Shown here: positions 1-7,561 of the stretch, in pieces
Numbering within the stretch: the stretch's first letter is position 1
Layout: each line of letters starts with the position of its first letter
NCBI GenBank assembly: GCA_903913345.1
Contig: CAIWLA010000295.1
Location: 1 to 8,009 of the forward strand
Direction: 5' to 3'
Origin: an uncultured Magnetococcales bacterium
Lineage (GTDB): Bacteria; Pseudomonadota; Magnetococcia; Magnetococcales; Magnetaquicoccaceae
DNA: 8,009 nucleotides
Program-made: the position numbers and the translations under genes
Notes under the pieces: generated by a model
What the model was told of the DNA's origin: nothing
What the model saw: the letters and a program-made list of their open reading frames with translations, nothing else
The model's database searches: none

Positions 1-12
1 ACTTATTGTGGT

Positions 13-63
13 GGCTTTGCCCCCACACCCCCACTGGGGGAGATCATCTCCCCCAGACCCCCG
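13..63 (+). repeat. GC-rich intergenic hairpin element, copy 1
   Basis: The element opens with GGCTTTGCCCCC (13-24), then a C-run, then a perfect palindrome at 34-56 (two 11-base arms, CTGGGGGAGAT and its complement, around a single C), then GACCCCCG. The same layout recurs at 6948-6997, where the opening 12 bases match at 11 positions. It lies about 40 bases beyond the stop of the minus-strand response regulator gene, where it could act as a transcript-end hairpin. No T-run follows on either strand, so it is not a standard intrinsic terminator. A REP-like dispersed repeat is the best description; family identity is inference. Confidence 0.6.
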
Positions 64-101
64 CGATCATGTCTCTGGCACTTCGCCGCACCCTCCTCCC
101 C

Positions 102-1190
102 TCACCACCCCAACGCCACCTGGATGGTCTGCAACCGGCCTGAGCGATGGACCTCCAGAAAGGCCTGCACCACCTGTGAATCAAATTGCCGTCCGGCCTG
201 TTTTTCAATCTCGGCCAGGGCGGCCTCGATAGGCCAGGGCTTTTTGTATGGACGTTCGACGGCCAGGGCGTCGAAGACATCGGCCACCGAGACGATACGG
301 GCGGGCAAAGGAATCGCTTCTCCTTTCAGACCGGAGGGATAGCCGCTGCCATCCCATTTTTCGTGATGACACAATGCAATCTGACGAGCCAGTTCAAATC
401 CGGGGGCATCCCCCAGAATGCGGGCACCCATCGCGCAATGGGTGCTGATGATGGCAAACTCCTCCCCGGTCAACCGCCCCGGTTTTTGCAAAATGGCATC
501 GGGAATGCTGATCTTGCCCAAATCGTGCAATATGCTGGCCTCGGCAATGGTCTCGCACTCTTCGGTCGGCAGACCCAGGGTTTCGGCGATGGCCCGTGTA
601 TAATGGGCGATGCGCTGAATATGGTTGCCGGTCTCCTGATCCTTGTATTCGGAGGCCACCGCCAGCATATCCATGGCATGACGACGGGCCGCCGCCAGCA
701 TATCCCTGGACTCCTCGATCGACTTTAAATCCCGATAGGATTTCAAGGCCGTGCGCACGGTGGTGTAGAGCTTCCAGGCGGTCAATTCCGTCTTTTCTTT
801 GTAATCGTCGATATCATACTGATCGATGACCGTCCTTTCCGGGGCCGATCCCGGCTGTCCGGTGCGAATGATCAGCCGGATGCTCCCATCGCGCAACACC
901 GTGCGAATATGTTCCACCAACTGCAAACCGGCATCCGGGGTCTCCATTACCACATCGATCAGGGCGGCGGCGAACCCCTCTCCCTCGGCCAGAACCTGCC
1001 GTGCCTGGGCGGCGGATGCGGCCTGGACAATCTCCAGCGACCGGCCATCAAAATGAAAATCGGAGAGGGAAATCCGGGTCAGGGCCAAAATATCCGGGTC
1101 GTCATCCACCACCAGTACGCGCCAGGGGTTGACCGCACCCACCGCCGCCTGGGTCGATTTGCCCCCGCTACGAATAATTTTCTTGGTCAT
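102..1190 (-). CDS. Response regulator with HD-GYP domain (predicted c-di-GMP phosphodiesterase)
   Basis: This is a 362-residue cytoplasmic protein. Residues about 23-150 form a receiver domain: the acidic triad DDD is at 29-31, the phospho-acceptor is probably D79 in LIDVVME, and T110 and a lysine at 131 or 133 fill the conserved positions. A helical linker of about 25 residues leads into an HD-GYP domain (about 172-350), with HD at 222-223, KISIPDAILQKPGRLT after it, H251, HH at 275-276, GYP at 283-285 and D304 in SVADVFDAL. All metal-binding and signature residues of HD-GYP phosphodiesterases seem present, so hydrolysis of cyclic-di-GMP is expected. The receiver and linker (RTGQPG, YDIDDYKEKTEL) resemble regulators that usually carry a DUF3369 domain before HD-GYP; that domain is absent here. 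The start is ATG with GGAGG only three bases upstream, inside the end of the kinase gene, which it overlaps by 23 bases. It is the likely partner of that kinase. Confidence 0.93.
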   Translation of the reverse strand: MTKKIIRSGGKSTQAAVGAVNPWRVLVVDDDPDILALTRISLSDFHFDGRSLEIVQAASAAQARQVLAEGEGFAAALIDVVMETPDAGLQLVEHIRTVLRDGSIRLIIRTGQPGSAPERTVIDQYDIDDYKEKTELTAWKLYTTVRTALKSYRDLKSIEESRDMLAAARRHAMDMLAVASEYKDQETGNHIQRIAHYTRAIAETLGLPTEECETIAEASILHDLGKISIPDAILQKPGRLTGEEFAIISTHCAMGARILGDAPGFELARQIALCHHEKWDGSGYPSGLKGEAIPLPARIVSVADVFDALAVERPYKKPWPIEAALAEIEKQAGRQFDSQVVQAFLEVHRSGRLQTIQVALGW

Positions 1191-3117
1191 CTTCCTCCCC
1201 TGACACGGGTATTTCCATCAAAAAAGAGGTCATCTGGTCTGGAATACTGGAGCAGACAATTTTGCCCAGCAACTGGTTGCGGACAATATTGTAACAGATA
1301 TACATGCCCAGACCCGACCCTCCACGACCCTTGGCTGTGGTAAAAAAGGGTTCAAAGATATGGCTCAACACCCTTGAAGACATCCCCTTTCCGTTGTCCA
1401 TATACCATATCACCAATAAATTGTCATGTTTTGTTTCATGTTGCACATTAATATTGATGATTCCCCCCCGCTGCCCCTCCTCAAAACCATGCCGAAAACT
1501 GTTCATCAACAGGTTGGTCATGACCTGTCCCAGGGCACCGGGTTGACCCTTGACGATGATATGGTCCGGGCAATCGATCACAATCTCCACGGCTGACCGC
1601 TTGAACAGATGTTGCAAGGTGGTGATGACATCCAGCAGCAGTTCATGGACATTGAAGCGGCGGGGCTGTTCGGAGGTCTGATCCACGGAGGTGCGCTTGA
1701 AACGGGTCACCAGATCGGCGACATTGCGTAAATTGTTGAGGCACAGAGAGGACATGTCCCGGATCTTGGCAAAGACCTCATCCAGTCGATCCCCATCCAC
1801 TTCATCGGCGGCGAGCAAGGTTTCCAGACGATTGAGATAGTCCGGCAGGGCCGAGATGGAACCCACGCCAATGCCGATGGGGGTGTTTATTTCGTGGGCA
1901 AAACCCGCCACCAGGCGTCCCAGGAGTGCCACCTTTTCACTCTGTATCAGCTCATCGCGGGTACGCTCCAACTGTTTGAGCGACTGCTGAAAGTCGGCAT
2001 TGGAGCGGGTCAGCGACCGGGTGCGCTCCTCGACCTGTTGCTCCAGGGTGCGGTTGGCCTGTTGCAATGACTCTTTCATCCGTTGCAAATGGCTGGCCAA
2101 CACCCCGATTTCGTCCTGTCCGCTCAGGGAAATGTCCCGGTCATACTCCCCGTGGGCGATGGCGCGGGTCTGCTGCGTCAACTGGCGAATGGGCTTGAGA
2201 ATGTTGTTATGAAAGATGACGGATAAAAAGCTGCCGGTCATGCCCAGGACCAGGACAATCCCCGCCACAAAGAGGATGGCCAAATCCCGACTGGCCTCGT
2301 CATACCGCATACGCTCTGTCTCGCGCCTCTCCTGCACGGCGGTGCGCAGGGCGGTAATCTCCCCGGACATCTCTCTCCAGAGGGTATAGAGAACCTGTAT
2401 GCTGTTTTGCATGGCGAGGGTGAGAGAGGCGAGTTCCTGGAATTTTTCCCGATAATCGATCAAGCGGCGCGCCATCTCCTCCCGGTTGGGATCGGCTGAG
2501 GCGGTCACTTCGACCAATAATGCATTGACCTTCTGGCCCAGGGCGATGGCATATCCCTCTTCCATGCGCAGCATGAAATCTTTTTCGGCCCGACGAATGT
2601 TCAACAATTGCAGACCCCATACCGGGTGCCGTTCCAGCAAGGACTCCACGCGATGGATGGTCCCGCGCATCTGCCTGTATATCCCCTGCTCATGGGTCAC
2701 CCCATAACGCGCCATCTGCTGGAACAGATAGGAAATCCGTGCGATATATTTTTTAAAATTTTCTTGCAGGGCAGTGGTCGTCGGCAGCAGGGAATCTCCC
2801 TCCATATGCACCAACTGGTCGAATTCGCGCTCTATTTCTGGCAGTTTTGTCTCCACCACAGCCCGATTGGCCTCCTGGTGGTGCAGGACATATTGATAGA
2901 CGTGCCCGTTCAGTTCTTGCAGTTGGGCCATCATGTTCCATGCCTCGACACTCTGTTGGTCCACAGCCCGCCAGCGGTCCACCTCCTGTCGGTTCAGCCA
3001 AAAGAGCCAACCCACCGCGACCACAATGATCAGCAGCTTGACAAACAGCATGAAAATCAAATAATACAGCTTTTTGCTGAAGGGGATGTTTTTGAGTTGA
3101 TTCAGGATAAAGGTCAC
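1168..3117 (-). CDS. Membrane sensor histidine kinase (helical sensor, HAMP, HPK4-type kinase core)
   Basis: This is a 649-residue inner-membrane kinase. Transmembrane segments lie at about 18-41 and 279-302 and enclose a roughly 237-residue, largely helical periplasmic region. The segment NIRRAEKDFMLRMEEGY (173-189) resembles the helical bimodular (HBM) sensor family known from the chemoreceptor McpS; this assignment is moderate. HAMP follows (about 303-357), then a Gln/Glu-rich coiled coil (345-395). The phospho-acceptor is H409 in LVAGFAHEINTPIGIG, typical of the HPK4 group. The ATPase domain shows an N box with N535 and N539, DNGKGM at 574-579, FEPFFTT at 588-594 and GRGGSGLGMYI at 597-607, so it looks catalytically complete. 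The start is GTG, with GGAAGGA (3130-3124) six bases upstream. The first in-frame Met (residue 23) lies inside the first membrane segment, so GTG is preferred. Its 3' end overlaps the response regulator gene, indicating a cognate pair. Confidence 0.93.
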   Translation of the reverse strand: MTFILNQLKNIPFSKKLYYLIFMLFVKLLIIVVAVGWLFWLNRQEVDRWRAVDQQSVEAWNMMAQLQELNGHVYQYVLHHQEANRAVVETKLPEIEREFDQLVHMEGDSLLPTTTALQENFKKYIARISYLFQQMARYGVTHEQGIYRQMRGTIHRVESLLERHPVWGLQLLNIRRAEKDFMLRMEEGYAIALGQKVNALLVEVTASADPNREEMARRLIDYREKFQELASLTLAMQNSIQVLYTLWREMSGEITALRTAVQERRETERMRYDEASRDLAILFVAGIVLVLGMTGSFLSVIFHNNILKPIRQLTQQTRAIAHGEYDRDISLSGQDEIGVLASHLQRMKESLQQANRTLEQQVEERTRSLTRSNADFQQSLKQLERTRDELIQSEKVALLGRLVAGFAHEINTPIGIGVGSISALPDYLNRLETLLAADEVDGDRLDEVFAKIRDMSSLCLNNLRNVADLVTRFKRTSVDQTSEQPRRFNVHELLLDVITTLQHLFKRSAVEIVIDCPDHIIVKGQPGALGQVMTNLLMNSFRHGFEEGQRGGIININVQHETKHDNLLVIWYMDNGKGMSSRVLSHIFEPFFTTAKGRGGSGLGMYICYNIVRNQLLGKIVCSSIPDQMTSFLMEIPVSGEEDDQENYS

Positions 3118-3134
3118 GTTTCATCCTTCCTTGC

Positions 3135-3148
3135 GGCACCCAGGTGCC
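3135..3148 (-). promoter_or_regulatory. Small inverted repeat between LysR and kinase genes
   Basis: GGCACC-CA-GGTGCC is a perfect inverted repeat in the 54-base gap between the LysR stop and the kinase GTG. In RNA it would form a five-pair stem with a four-base loop, ending just before the kinase ribosome binding site. No U-run follows on the minus strand, so termination is unlikely. It may be a protein-binding site, a weak translational element, or chance. Confidence 0.25.
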
Positions 3149-3171
3149 CCTTCTGTTGGTGGCCTTGACCT

Positions 3172-4089
3172 TTACGGCTCCCTTTTGGCGTCTCGGCATT
3201 GCGCACTGGCAAACCGGAGAAAGGCCTCCACTGCCTTGGAACGGAATTTTTGTTTGGGATAGACAAAATTCAACTGCCGTATCATGCGCAACCCCTGGAT
3301 GCGGCGGACGACCAGCGTTTGCAAACGGATCTCCTTGCGCAAGGCGATGCTGGAGACGATGCCAAAACCGACATGACTTTCCACCGCCACCTTGACCGCC
3401 TCGGTGGAACCCAACTCCAGGACCATATTCAACCGCTCATAGGGAAAGCCGGTGTGACTCAACAGCCCTTCCACCACCGCACGGGTGCCCGATCCCTCCT
3501 CGCGGGAGATGAAGGGGAGGGTGAGCAACGACTCCAGGGGAATCTCCACCCACTCGGCCAGAGGCGAGTGGGGAGCCAGGATGACCACCAGTTCATCCTC
3601 CATGCAGGGCGCGACCACCAGATTGCTGTTGCTGACCGGTCCTTCCACCATGCCCAGATCGATCGTGGCATCCTCCAGCTTGCGCACCACCGTACTGGTA
3701 TTGTGTACGGTCATGCGTACCTTGACATCGGGAAACTGTTCATGGTAGCCACTCAGGATGGTCGGCAAAAAATATTCCCCAATGGTGGTGGAGGCCCCCA
3801 GTTTGACGAGACCAGAGGTGACGCCGGTCATTTCATGGACGCTCTTTTCCGTCTCGTGATACAGCTCCAGGATCCGCTCCGCGTAGTCAAAAACCGCCAG
3901 ACCCACCTCCGTCAGAGAAATGCGGTTGTGATGGCGGTCAAACAATCGGGTGTCGAAATGATCCTCCAGTTGCCGTATCTGGAAGGTGATCGCTGGCTGG
4001 GTCAGATTCAACTCCTCTGCAGCCCGCGTAAAGGATAAATATTTGGCGACGGCATGAAAAACGCGCAAACGGGTATCGGAAAAACTCAT
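3172..4089 (-). CDS. LysR-family transcriptional regulator (CysL/CbbR-like)
   Basis: This is a 305-residue DNA-binding regulator of normal family length. Residues about 4-63 form the winged helix-turn-helix, with the LysR signature FTRAAEELNLTQPAITFQIRQLE followed by LFDR and ISLTEVG. A linker helix (64-88) connects to a periplasmic-binding-protein-like effector domain (about 92-297). The effector domain includes LGASTTIGEYFLPTIL (97-112) and SREEGSGTR (195-203), motifs common in the CysL/CbbR-like branch. The ligand cannot be read from the sequence. The ATG start has a weak AAAGG eight bases upstream. It is transcribed away from the HAD-fumarase genes, and LysR regulators often control a divergent neighbour, so the HAD gene is the first candidate target. 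It lies 54 bases upstream of the kinase gene in the same direction and could lead that transcript. Confidence 0.93.
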   Translation of the reverse strand: MSFSDTRLRVFHAVAKYLSFTRAAEELNLTQPAITFQIRQLEDHFDTRLFDRHHNRISLTEVGLAVFDYAERILELYHETEKSVHEMTGVTSGLVKLGASTTIGEYFLPTILSGYHEQFPDVKVRMTVHNTSTVVRKLEDATIDLGMVEGPVSNSNLVVAPCMEDELVVILAPHSPLAEWVEIPLESLLTLPFISREEGSGTRAVVEGLLSHTGFPYERLNMVLELGSTEAVKVAVESHVGFGIVSSIALRKEIRLQTLVVRRIQGLRMIRQLNFVYPKQKFRSKAVEAFLRFASAQCRDAKREP

Positions 4090-4146
4090 CGCTATTGCCT
4101 TTGGTGAATGATGCGGGAACGACGGCGATGCTGAAACCGTCTCGCC

Positions 4147-4176
4147 TTGCCGGGTAATCCATTTCTTTGTTATACT
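4147..4176 (+). promoter_or_regulatory. Candidate sigma-70 promoter for the HAD-fumarase genes
   Basis: TTGCCG (4147-4152) and TATACT (4171-4176) are separated by 18 bases. Transcription would begin near 4183, leaving a leader of about 105 bases before the HAD ATG at 4289. The TATAC core also reads acceptably on the minus strand (TATAAC), so LysR transcription may start in the same spot. A second, weaker pair, TTGTGG (4241-4246) with TAAGAT (4265-4270), would give an almost leaderless HAD mRNA. Inference from consensus only. Confidence 0.35.
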
Positions 4177-4177
4177 A

Positions 4178-4235
4178 GGAAAAAATTTGATACATGTACA
4201 CGGAAAAATTTATCGCTCCTCAAAAAAATTTATTC
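4178..4235. promoter_or_regulatory. Three A-tract/T-tract repeats in the divergent intergenic region
   Basis: GGAAAAAATTTGAT (4178-4191), GGAAAAATTTATC (4202-4214) and CAAAAAAATTTATTC (4221-4235) are near-copies whose TTT blocks begin at 4186, 4209 and 4229, roughly two helical turns apart. Phased A-tracts of this kind usually bend DNA and could bind LysR or a nucleoid protein. They stand out in an otherwise GC-rich window. TACATGTA (4191-4198), a small palindrome, lies between the first two. Confidence 0.45.
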
Positions 4236-4288
4236 ATTTATTGTGGAACCGGCCATTTTTTTCATAAGATATTGTTATAGAACAGACA

Positions 4289-5239
4289 ATGAAACCGATC
4301 GTTCGCGAACAGGGGGCGTTGACCGCCCATTATGCCCGCTACCGTGCCCAGTTGTGTCAGGCCGATGGTCTGCTGGATGAGCGGTTGCGGGGGGGACGGA
4401 TGGAGAGGGTTTCCTTTGCGGCCCTGAGTCGATCCTATGATCTCCTGCTTCTGGATGCGTTTGGGGTATTGAACCGGGGCCGGGAGGCCATTGCGGGGGC
4501 GGGGGCGGCCGTGGAGCGACTCAACCGGGCGGGACGCCCCTGGGTGGTCCTCTCCAACAATGGTTCCCAATCGCCCGAACGGCTGACCAGACAGTTGCAC
4601 GACCTGGGATTGGCCGTTCGCCCGTCAGAGGTGCTCACCTCTGGACTGACCGTTCGACCGTTTATTGCCCACTCACCGTGGCACGATCTGCCCTATTATC
4701 TGATCGGGACGGACGACTCGGCGGCGGCCTATGCCCCGGAACCGGGGCGTCTGTGTGTCAACCATCGGGCGGGAGAGGGATGGCGGGCAGCCCGTTACAT
4801 TTTGTTGTGCAGCAATCGCGACTATTACGGCAGCCTCGCCCAGCAGCGGGTGGAGGGTTTGCTGGAGGCGCAACGGTTGCCGGTGATCGTGGTCAATCCC
4901 GATCTGGTGACACGGGATGCAACGGGTGCGCTGTCGGTGGTGGCCGGGTATACGGCTGCGGAATGGCACGAACGGTATCACCCGCCCTGGGTTGGCCTGG
5001 GCAAGCCGTTTTCCCCCCTCTACGCCCTGGCCCGGCACCGTTTTCCCGGCATCGCCCCCGACCGTTGTTTGATGGTGGGGGATACCCTGGATACCGATAT
5101 TCTGGGGGGCGCGGCCCAGGGAATGGCCACCTGTCTCACCCTCTCCGGGAGCTGTGCGGGGGAGGAGGAGACCATCGAAACCCTGTGTATTGAACGGGGC
5201 ATCTGTCCTGATTTTATTGTGCAGAGCATCGCAACCTGA
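4289..5239 (+). CDS. HAD superfamily class IIA hydrolase-like protein
   Basis: This is a 316-residue cytoplasmic protein of the NagD-like HAD IIA group. Motif I is [13 protein letters not shown] with nucleophile D56; motif II is [10 protein letters not shown] with S89; motif III is VGLGKP with K239; motif IV is [14 protein letters not shown], with G264, D265, D268 and D270. The C2 cap lies between motifs II and III and contains VVNPD (201-205). The second aspartate of motif I (normally DxD in phosphatases) is Phe58, so phosphatase activity is uncertain; DAFG resembles the DAYG of L-2-haloacid dehalogenases, and some IIA subfamilies have DxW. The substrate is unknown. No good ribosome binding site precedes ATG 4289. 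An alternative ATG at 4400 (residue 38) sits 18 residues before D56 and follows a G-run, and would remove a poorly conserved-looking N-terminus. It lies 58 bases upstream of the fumarase gene and is probably co-transcribed with it. Confidence 0.85.
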   Translation: MKPIVREQGALTAHYARYRAQLCQADGLLDERLRGGRMERVSFAALSRSYDLLLLDAFGVLNRGREAIAGAGAAVERLNRAGRPWVVLSNNGSQSPERLTRQLHDLGLAVRPSEVLTSGLTVRPFIAHSPWHDLPYYLIGTDDSAAAYAPEPGRLCVNHRAGEGWRAARYILLCSNRDYYGSLAQQRVEGLLEAQRLPVIVVNPDLVTRDATGALSVVAGYTAAEWHERYHPPWVGLGKPFSPLYALARHRFPGIAPDRCLMVGDTLDTDILGGAAQGMATCLTLSGSCAGEEETIETLCIERGICPDFIVQSIAT

Positions 5240-5253
5240 TATACAGGGGGAAA

Positions 5254-5268
5254 GGGAAGGGGCTTCCC
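5254..5268 (+). other. Short hairpin in the HAD-fumarase gap
   Basis: GGGAAG-GGG-CTTCCC forms a six-pair stem with a three-base loop, 16 bases before the fumarase ribosome binding site. No U-run follows, so read-through from the HAD gene is expected. It could adjust the mRNA stability or translation of the second gene. Possibly chance in GC-rich DNA. Confidence 0.25.
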
Positions 5269-5297
5269 GGCACAACCCGTGGCAAGGAGAAAATCGC

Positions 5298-6914
5298 ATG
5301 TCTGAATTTCAGTTTACCGAGTTGCTGAATCTGGGTACGGATGAAACCGATTACCGCCTGTTGACGGAACAATCGGTCACCACGGCGTCATTTGGCGGCA
5401 AGGAGATGCTCATGGTGGACCCCGCCGCCTTGACCCTGTTGGCGGAGTCGGCGATGCACGATGTGGCCCATCTGCTGCGCGCCAGCCACATGCAGCAATT
5501 GCGTCTCATTCTGGATGATCCAGAGGCCTCGCCCAACGATCGGTATGTCGCGCTCGAATTGATCAAAAATGCCTGCATCGCCGCCGGCATGACCCTGCCC
5601 AGTTGCCAGGATACCGGCACGGCCATTGTCATGGCCAAAAAGGGGGACCGGATCTGGACCGGCGGGGGGGACAAGGAGGCACTCTCCAAGGGCATTTATA
5701 ACATATACACCAAGACCAATCTGCGCTATTCCCAGGTGGCCCCCATCACCCTGTACGAAGAGCGCAACACGGGCACCAACCTGCCTGCCCAGATTGATAT
5801 TGAGGCCGTCGAGGGCAAATCCTATTCCTTTTTGTTTTTGGCCAAGGGAGGCGGTTCGGCCAACAAGACCTATCTGTTCCAACAGACCAAAGCCCTGTTG
5901 ACCCCGGACAAGCTGACGGCCTTTCTCCGGGAAAAATTGCCCACCCTGGGGACATCGGCCTGTCCACCCTACCATTTGGCCATTGTGATTGGTGGCCTCT
6001 CTCCCGAACAAAATTTAAAAATGGTCAAGCTGGCCTCGGCCCGTTATCTGGACGGTCTGCCGGAACGGGGTGATGGGCTGGGTTCGGCCTTGCGTGACCG
6101 GGAGATGGAGGCGCAGGTGGTCAAAATCTGCCAGGATCTGGGGTTGGGTGCCCAGTTCGGGGGCAAATATTTTGTCCACGATGTACGGGTGATCCGTCTG
6201 CCGCGCCATGGGGCCTCCTGTCCGGTGGGCATTGGCGTCTCCTGCTCTGCGGATCGCAATATTCGGGGCCGCATCAACCGCCAGGGGGTATGGCTGGAAA
6301 ATCTGGAACGGGATCCCGCCCAGTATCTGCCGGAGGTGGAGGAGACCAGCCTGAGCAGTACCCTGGTACAGATCGATCTCAACCAGCCCATGGACCAGAT
6401 TCGCGCCGAACTGAGCCGTTATCCCATCAAGACCCGTGTCATGCTCTCCGGCCCCATCGTCGTGGCCCGGGACATGGCCCATGCCCGCATTCAGGCGCGC
6501 CTGGACCAGGGCGAAGGGATGCCGGACTATTTCCGCAACCATATGGTCTATTATGCCGGACCGGCCAAGACCCCGACAGGATATGCCTCCGGGTCGTTCG
6601 GTCCCACCACGGCGGGGCGGATGGATGGGTATGTGGACACCTTCCAGAAACACGGTGGTTCCCATGTCATGCTGGCCAAGGGCAACCGCAGCCGGGTGGT
6701 CACCGATGCGTGTCAGGCCAATGGCGGTTTTTATTTAGGCTCCATCGGCGGGGCCGCCGCCCGACTGGCGCAGGATTGCATCAAAAAGGTGGAGGTGATC
6801 GACTACCCGGAGCTGGGCATGGAGGCGGTCTATCGCATTGAGGTCAAGGACTTTCCCGCCTTTATCATCGTCGATGACAAGGGTAATGATTTTTTTGCGG
6901 AGCTGGGATTGTGA
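5298..6914 (+). CDS. fumA: Fumarate hydratase class I, [4Fe-4S], single-chain
   Basis: This enzyme of the TCA cycle interconverts fumarate and (S)-malate in the cytoplasm using an oxygen-sensitive [4Fe-4S] cluster. The 538 residues match the usual single-chain class I length (E. coli FumA is 548). The N-terminal alpha domain holds C103 in [11 protein letters not shown] and C222 in TSACPPYH; C316 follows in [10 protein letters not shown]. These correspond, each shifted by two, to the three cluster cysteines of E. coli FumA as I recall them (105, 224, 318). KGGGSANK (183-190) and the C-terminal beta domain with [43 protein letters not shown] and KGNRS are all intact. The reading frame is open back to 5154, but ATG 5298 has a perfect AAGGAG (5284-5289) eight bases upstream and gives the family N-terminus; the upstream part overlaps the HAD gene in another frame. 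It is probably co-transcribed with HAD, and nothing suggests damage. Confidence 0.97.
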   Translation: MSEFQFTELLNLGTDETDYRLLTEQSVTTASFGGKEMLMVDPAALTLLAESAMHDVAHLLRASHMQQLRLILDDPEASPNDRYVALELIKNACIAAGMTLPSCQDTGTAIVMAKKGDRIWTGGGDKEALSKGIYNIYTKTNLRYSQVAPITLYEERNTGTNLPAQIDIEAVEGKSYSFLFLAKGGGSANKTYLFQQTKALLTPDKLTAFLREKLPTLGTSACPPYHLAIVIGGLSPEQNLKMVKLASARYLDGLPERGDGLGSALRDREMEAQVVKICQDLGLGAQFGGKYFVHDVRVIRLPRHGASCPVGIGVSCSADRNIRGRINRQGVWLENLERDPAQYLPEVEETSLSSTLVQIDLNQPMDQIRAELSRYPIKTRVMLSGPIVVARDMAHARIQARLDQGEGMPDYFRNHMVYYAGPAKTPTGYASGSFGPTTAGRMDGYVDTFQKHGGSHVMLAKGNRSRVVTDACQANGGFYLGSIGGAAARLAQDCIKKVEVIDYPELGMEAVYRIEVKDFPAFIIVDDKGNDFFAELGL

Positions 6915-6947
6915 AAGGCGGGCATTGATCATCGTTTGGGCTGAAAC

Positions 6948-6997
6948 GGGGCTTCGCCCCCGACCCCACCAGGGGGATAATCCCCCTGGACCCCTGA
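6948..6997 (+). repeat. GC-rich intergenic hairpin element, copy 2
   Basis: GGGGC-TTC-GCCCC (6948-6960) is a first hairpin. It is followed by a C-run and a perfect palindrome at 6969-6989 (10-base arms, CCAGGGGGAT and its complement, around one A), then ACCCCTGA. It has the same order and strand as the element at 13-63. The palindrome arms differ in sequence between the copies yet remain fully paired in each. It lies 33 bases after the fumarase stop and may cap its transcript. No T-run follows; the next bases are A-rich. Confidence 0.65.
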
Positions 6998-7036
6998 TAG
7001 AGAAAAAGAATTAAAAAAAAGGTCAAGGAGTCTGCC

Positions 7037-7501
7037 ATGCAATGGGCCGACGTACTGCAGGATCCATCGTTACAGGATCTCCCTTACAAGATTGAACTGA
7101 ATGAGTGGGGGCAGATTGTCATGTCACCGGCTTCCAATCAGCATGGGATTTATCAGATCAAGATCGGTTGGATTTTACTCTCCCAGATGACGGAAGGCAC
7201 CGTGATCAGTGAGTGTTCCATCCAAACCGATGTGGGTGTCAAAGTGGCGGATGTCGCCTGGTGTTCCGCCGATTTTTTGCAGAAGCACGGCGTTGAGACC
7301 CCTTTCATGGAGGCACCGGAGATCTGTGTCGAGATTGTCTCTCCCTCCAACAGTGACGCGCTCATGCAGGAAAAGATGGCCATCTATTTTCATTGCGGTG
7401 CCAAGGAGTGCTGGTTGGTCACGGAAGAGGGGAAGGTGCGTTTTTTTGATCAGGATGGCGAGCGGGCACACTCCTCTTTTGGGATTGAGGTTGTTCTGTG
7501 A
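7037..7501 (+). CDS. Uma2-family (DUF820) PD-(D/E)XK nuclease-like protein
   Basis: This is a 154-residue protein with the DUF820/Uma2 pattern: an N-terminal YKIELNEWGQIVMSPAS stretch (17-33), VADVAWCS with D72, PEICVEIVSPSNSD with E95 and E99, then QEKMAIYFHCGAKECWLV with K113 and E124. In the family these belong to a restriction-endonuclease-like fold; D72, E99 and K113 are the likely metal and catalytic positions. The biological role of Uma2 proteins is largely unknown and nuclease activity here is inferred. It is shorter than many members (often near 190 residues) but has both conserved blocks, so it looks intact. AAGGAG (7025-7030) lies six bases before the ATG. It stands alone between the hairpin repeat and a long non-coding stretch. 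Families like this are often scattered in many copies and tied to mobile or defence regions. Confidence 0.85.
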   Translation: MQWADVLQDPSLQDLPYKIELNEWGQIVMSPASNQHGIYQIKIGWILLSQMTEGTVISECSIQTDVGVKVADVAWCSADFLQKHGVETPFMEAPEICVEIVSPSNSDALMQEKMAIYFHCGAKECWLVTEEGKVRFFDQDGERAHSSFGIEVVL

Positions 7502-7525
7502 GAGTAGAAAAAAAGCCCTGGGGGG

Positions 7526-7561
7526 GTCAGCCAGTCCAGGATTCCGAGGGACGTGGCTGAC
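7526..7561. other. Strong hairpin 24 bases after the Uma2 stop
   Basis: GTCAGCCAGTCC (7526-7537) pairs with GGAC-G-TGGCTGAC (7549-7561), giving 12 base pairs with one bulged G and an 11-base loop. It is positioned as a 3'-end hairpin for the Uma2 transcript. No U-run follows (the next bases are TGCCAAGGGG), so it is not a textbook terminator. It could also be a protein-binding site or a remnant end of a mobile element. Confidence 0.5.

Noticed and set aside
186..728. Plus-strand 180-codon frame opposite the HD-GYP regulator
   Set aside because: It is antisense to a fully supported gene and has no family resemblance.
3199..4038. Long plus-strand reading frame (279 codons) opposite the LysR gene
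   Set aside because: It is the antisense shadow of a clear LysR coding sequence. It has no recognisable domain, and a GC-rich codon pattern explains the open frame.
5154..5297. N-terminal extension of the fumarase frame
   Set aside because: The extension overlaps the HAD gene and looks unlike any fumarase. ATG 5298 has an ideal ribosome binding site and gives the normal length.
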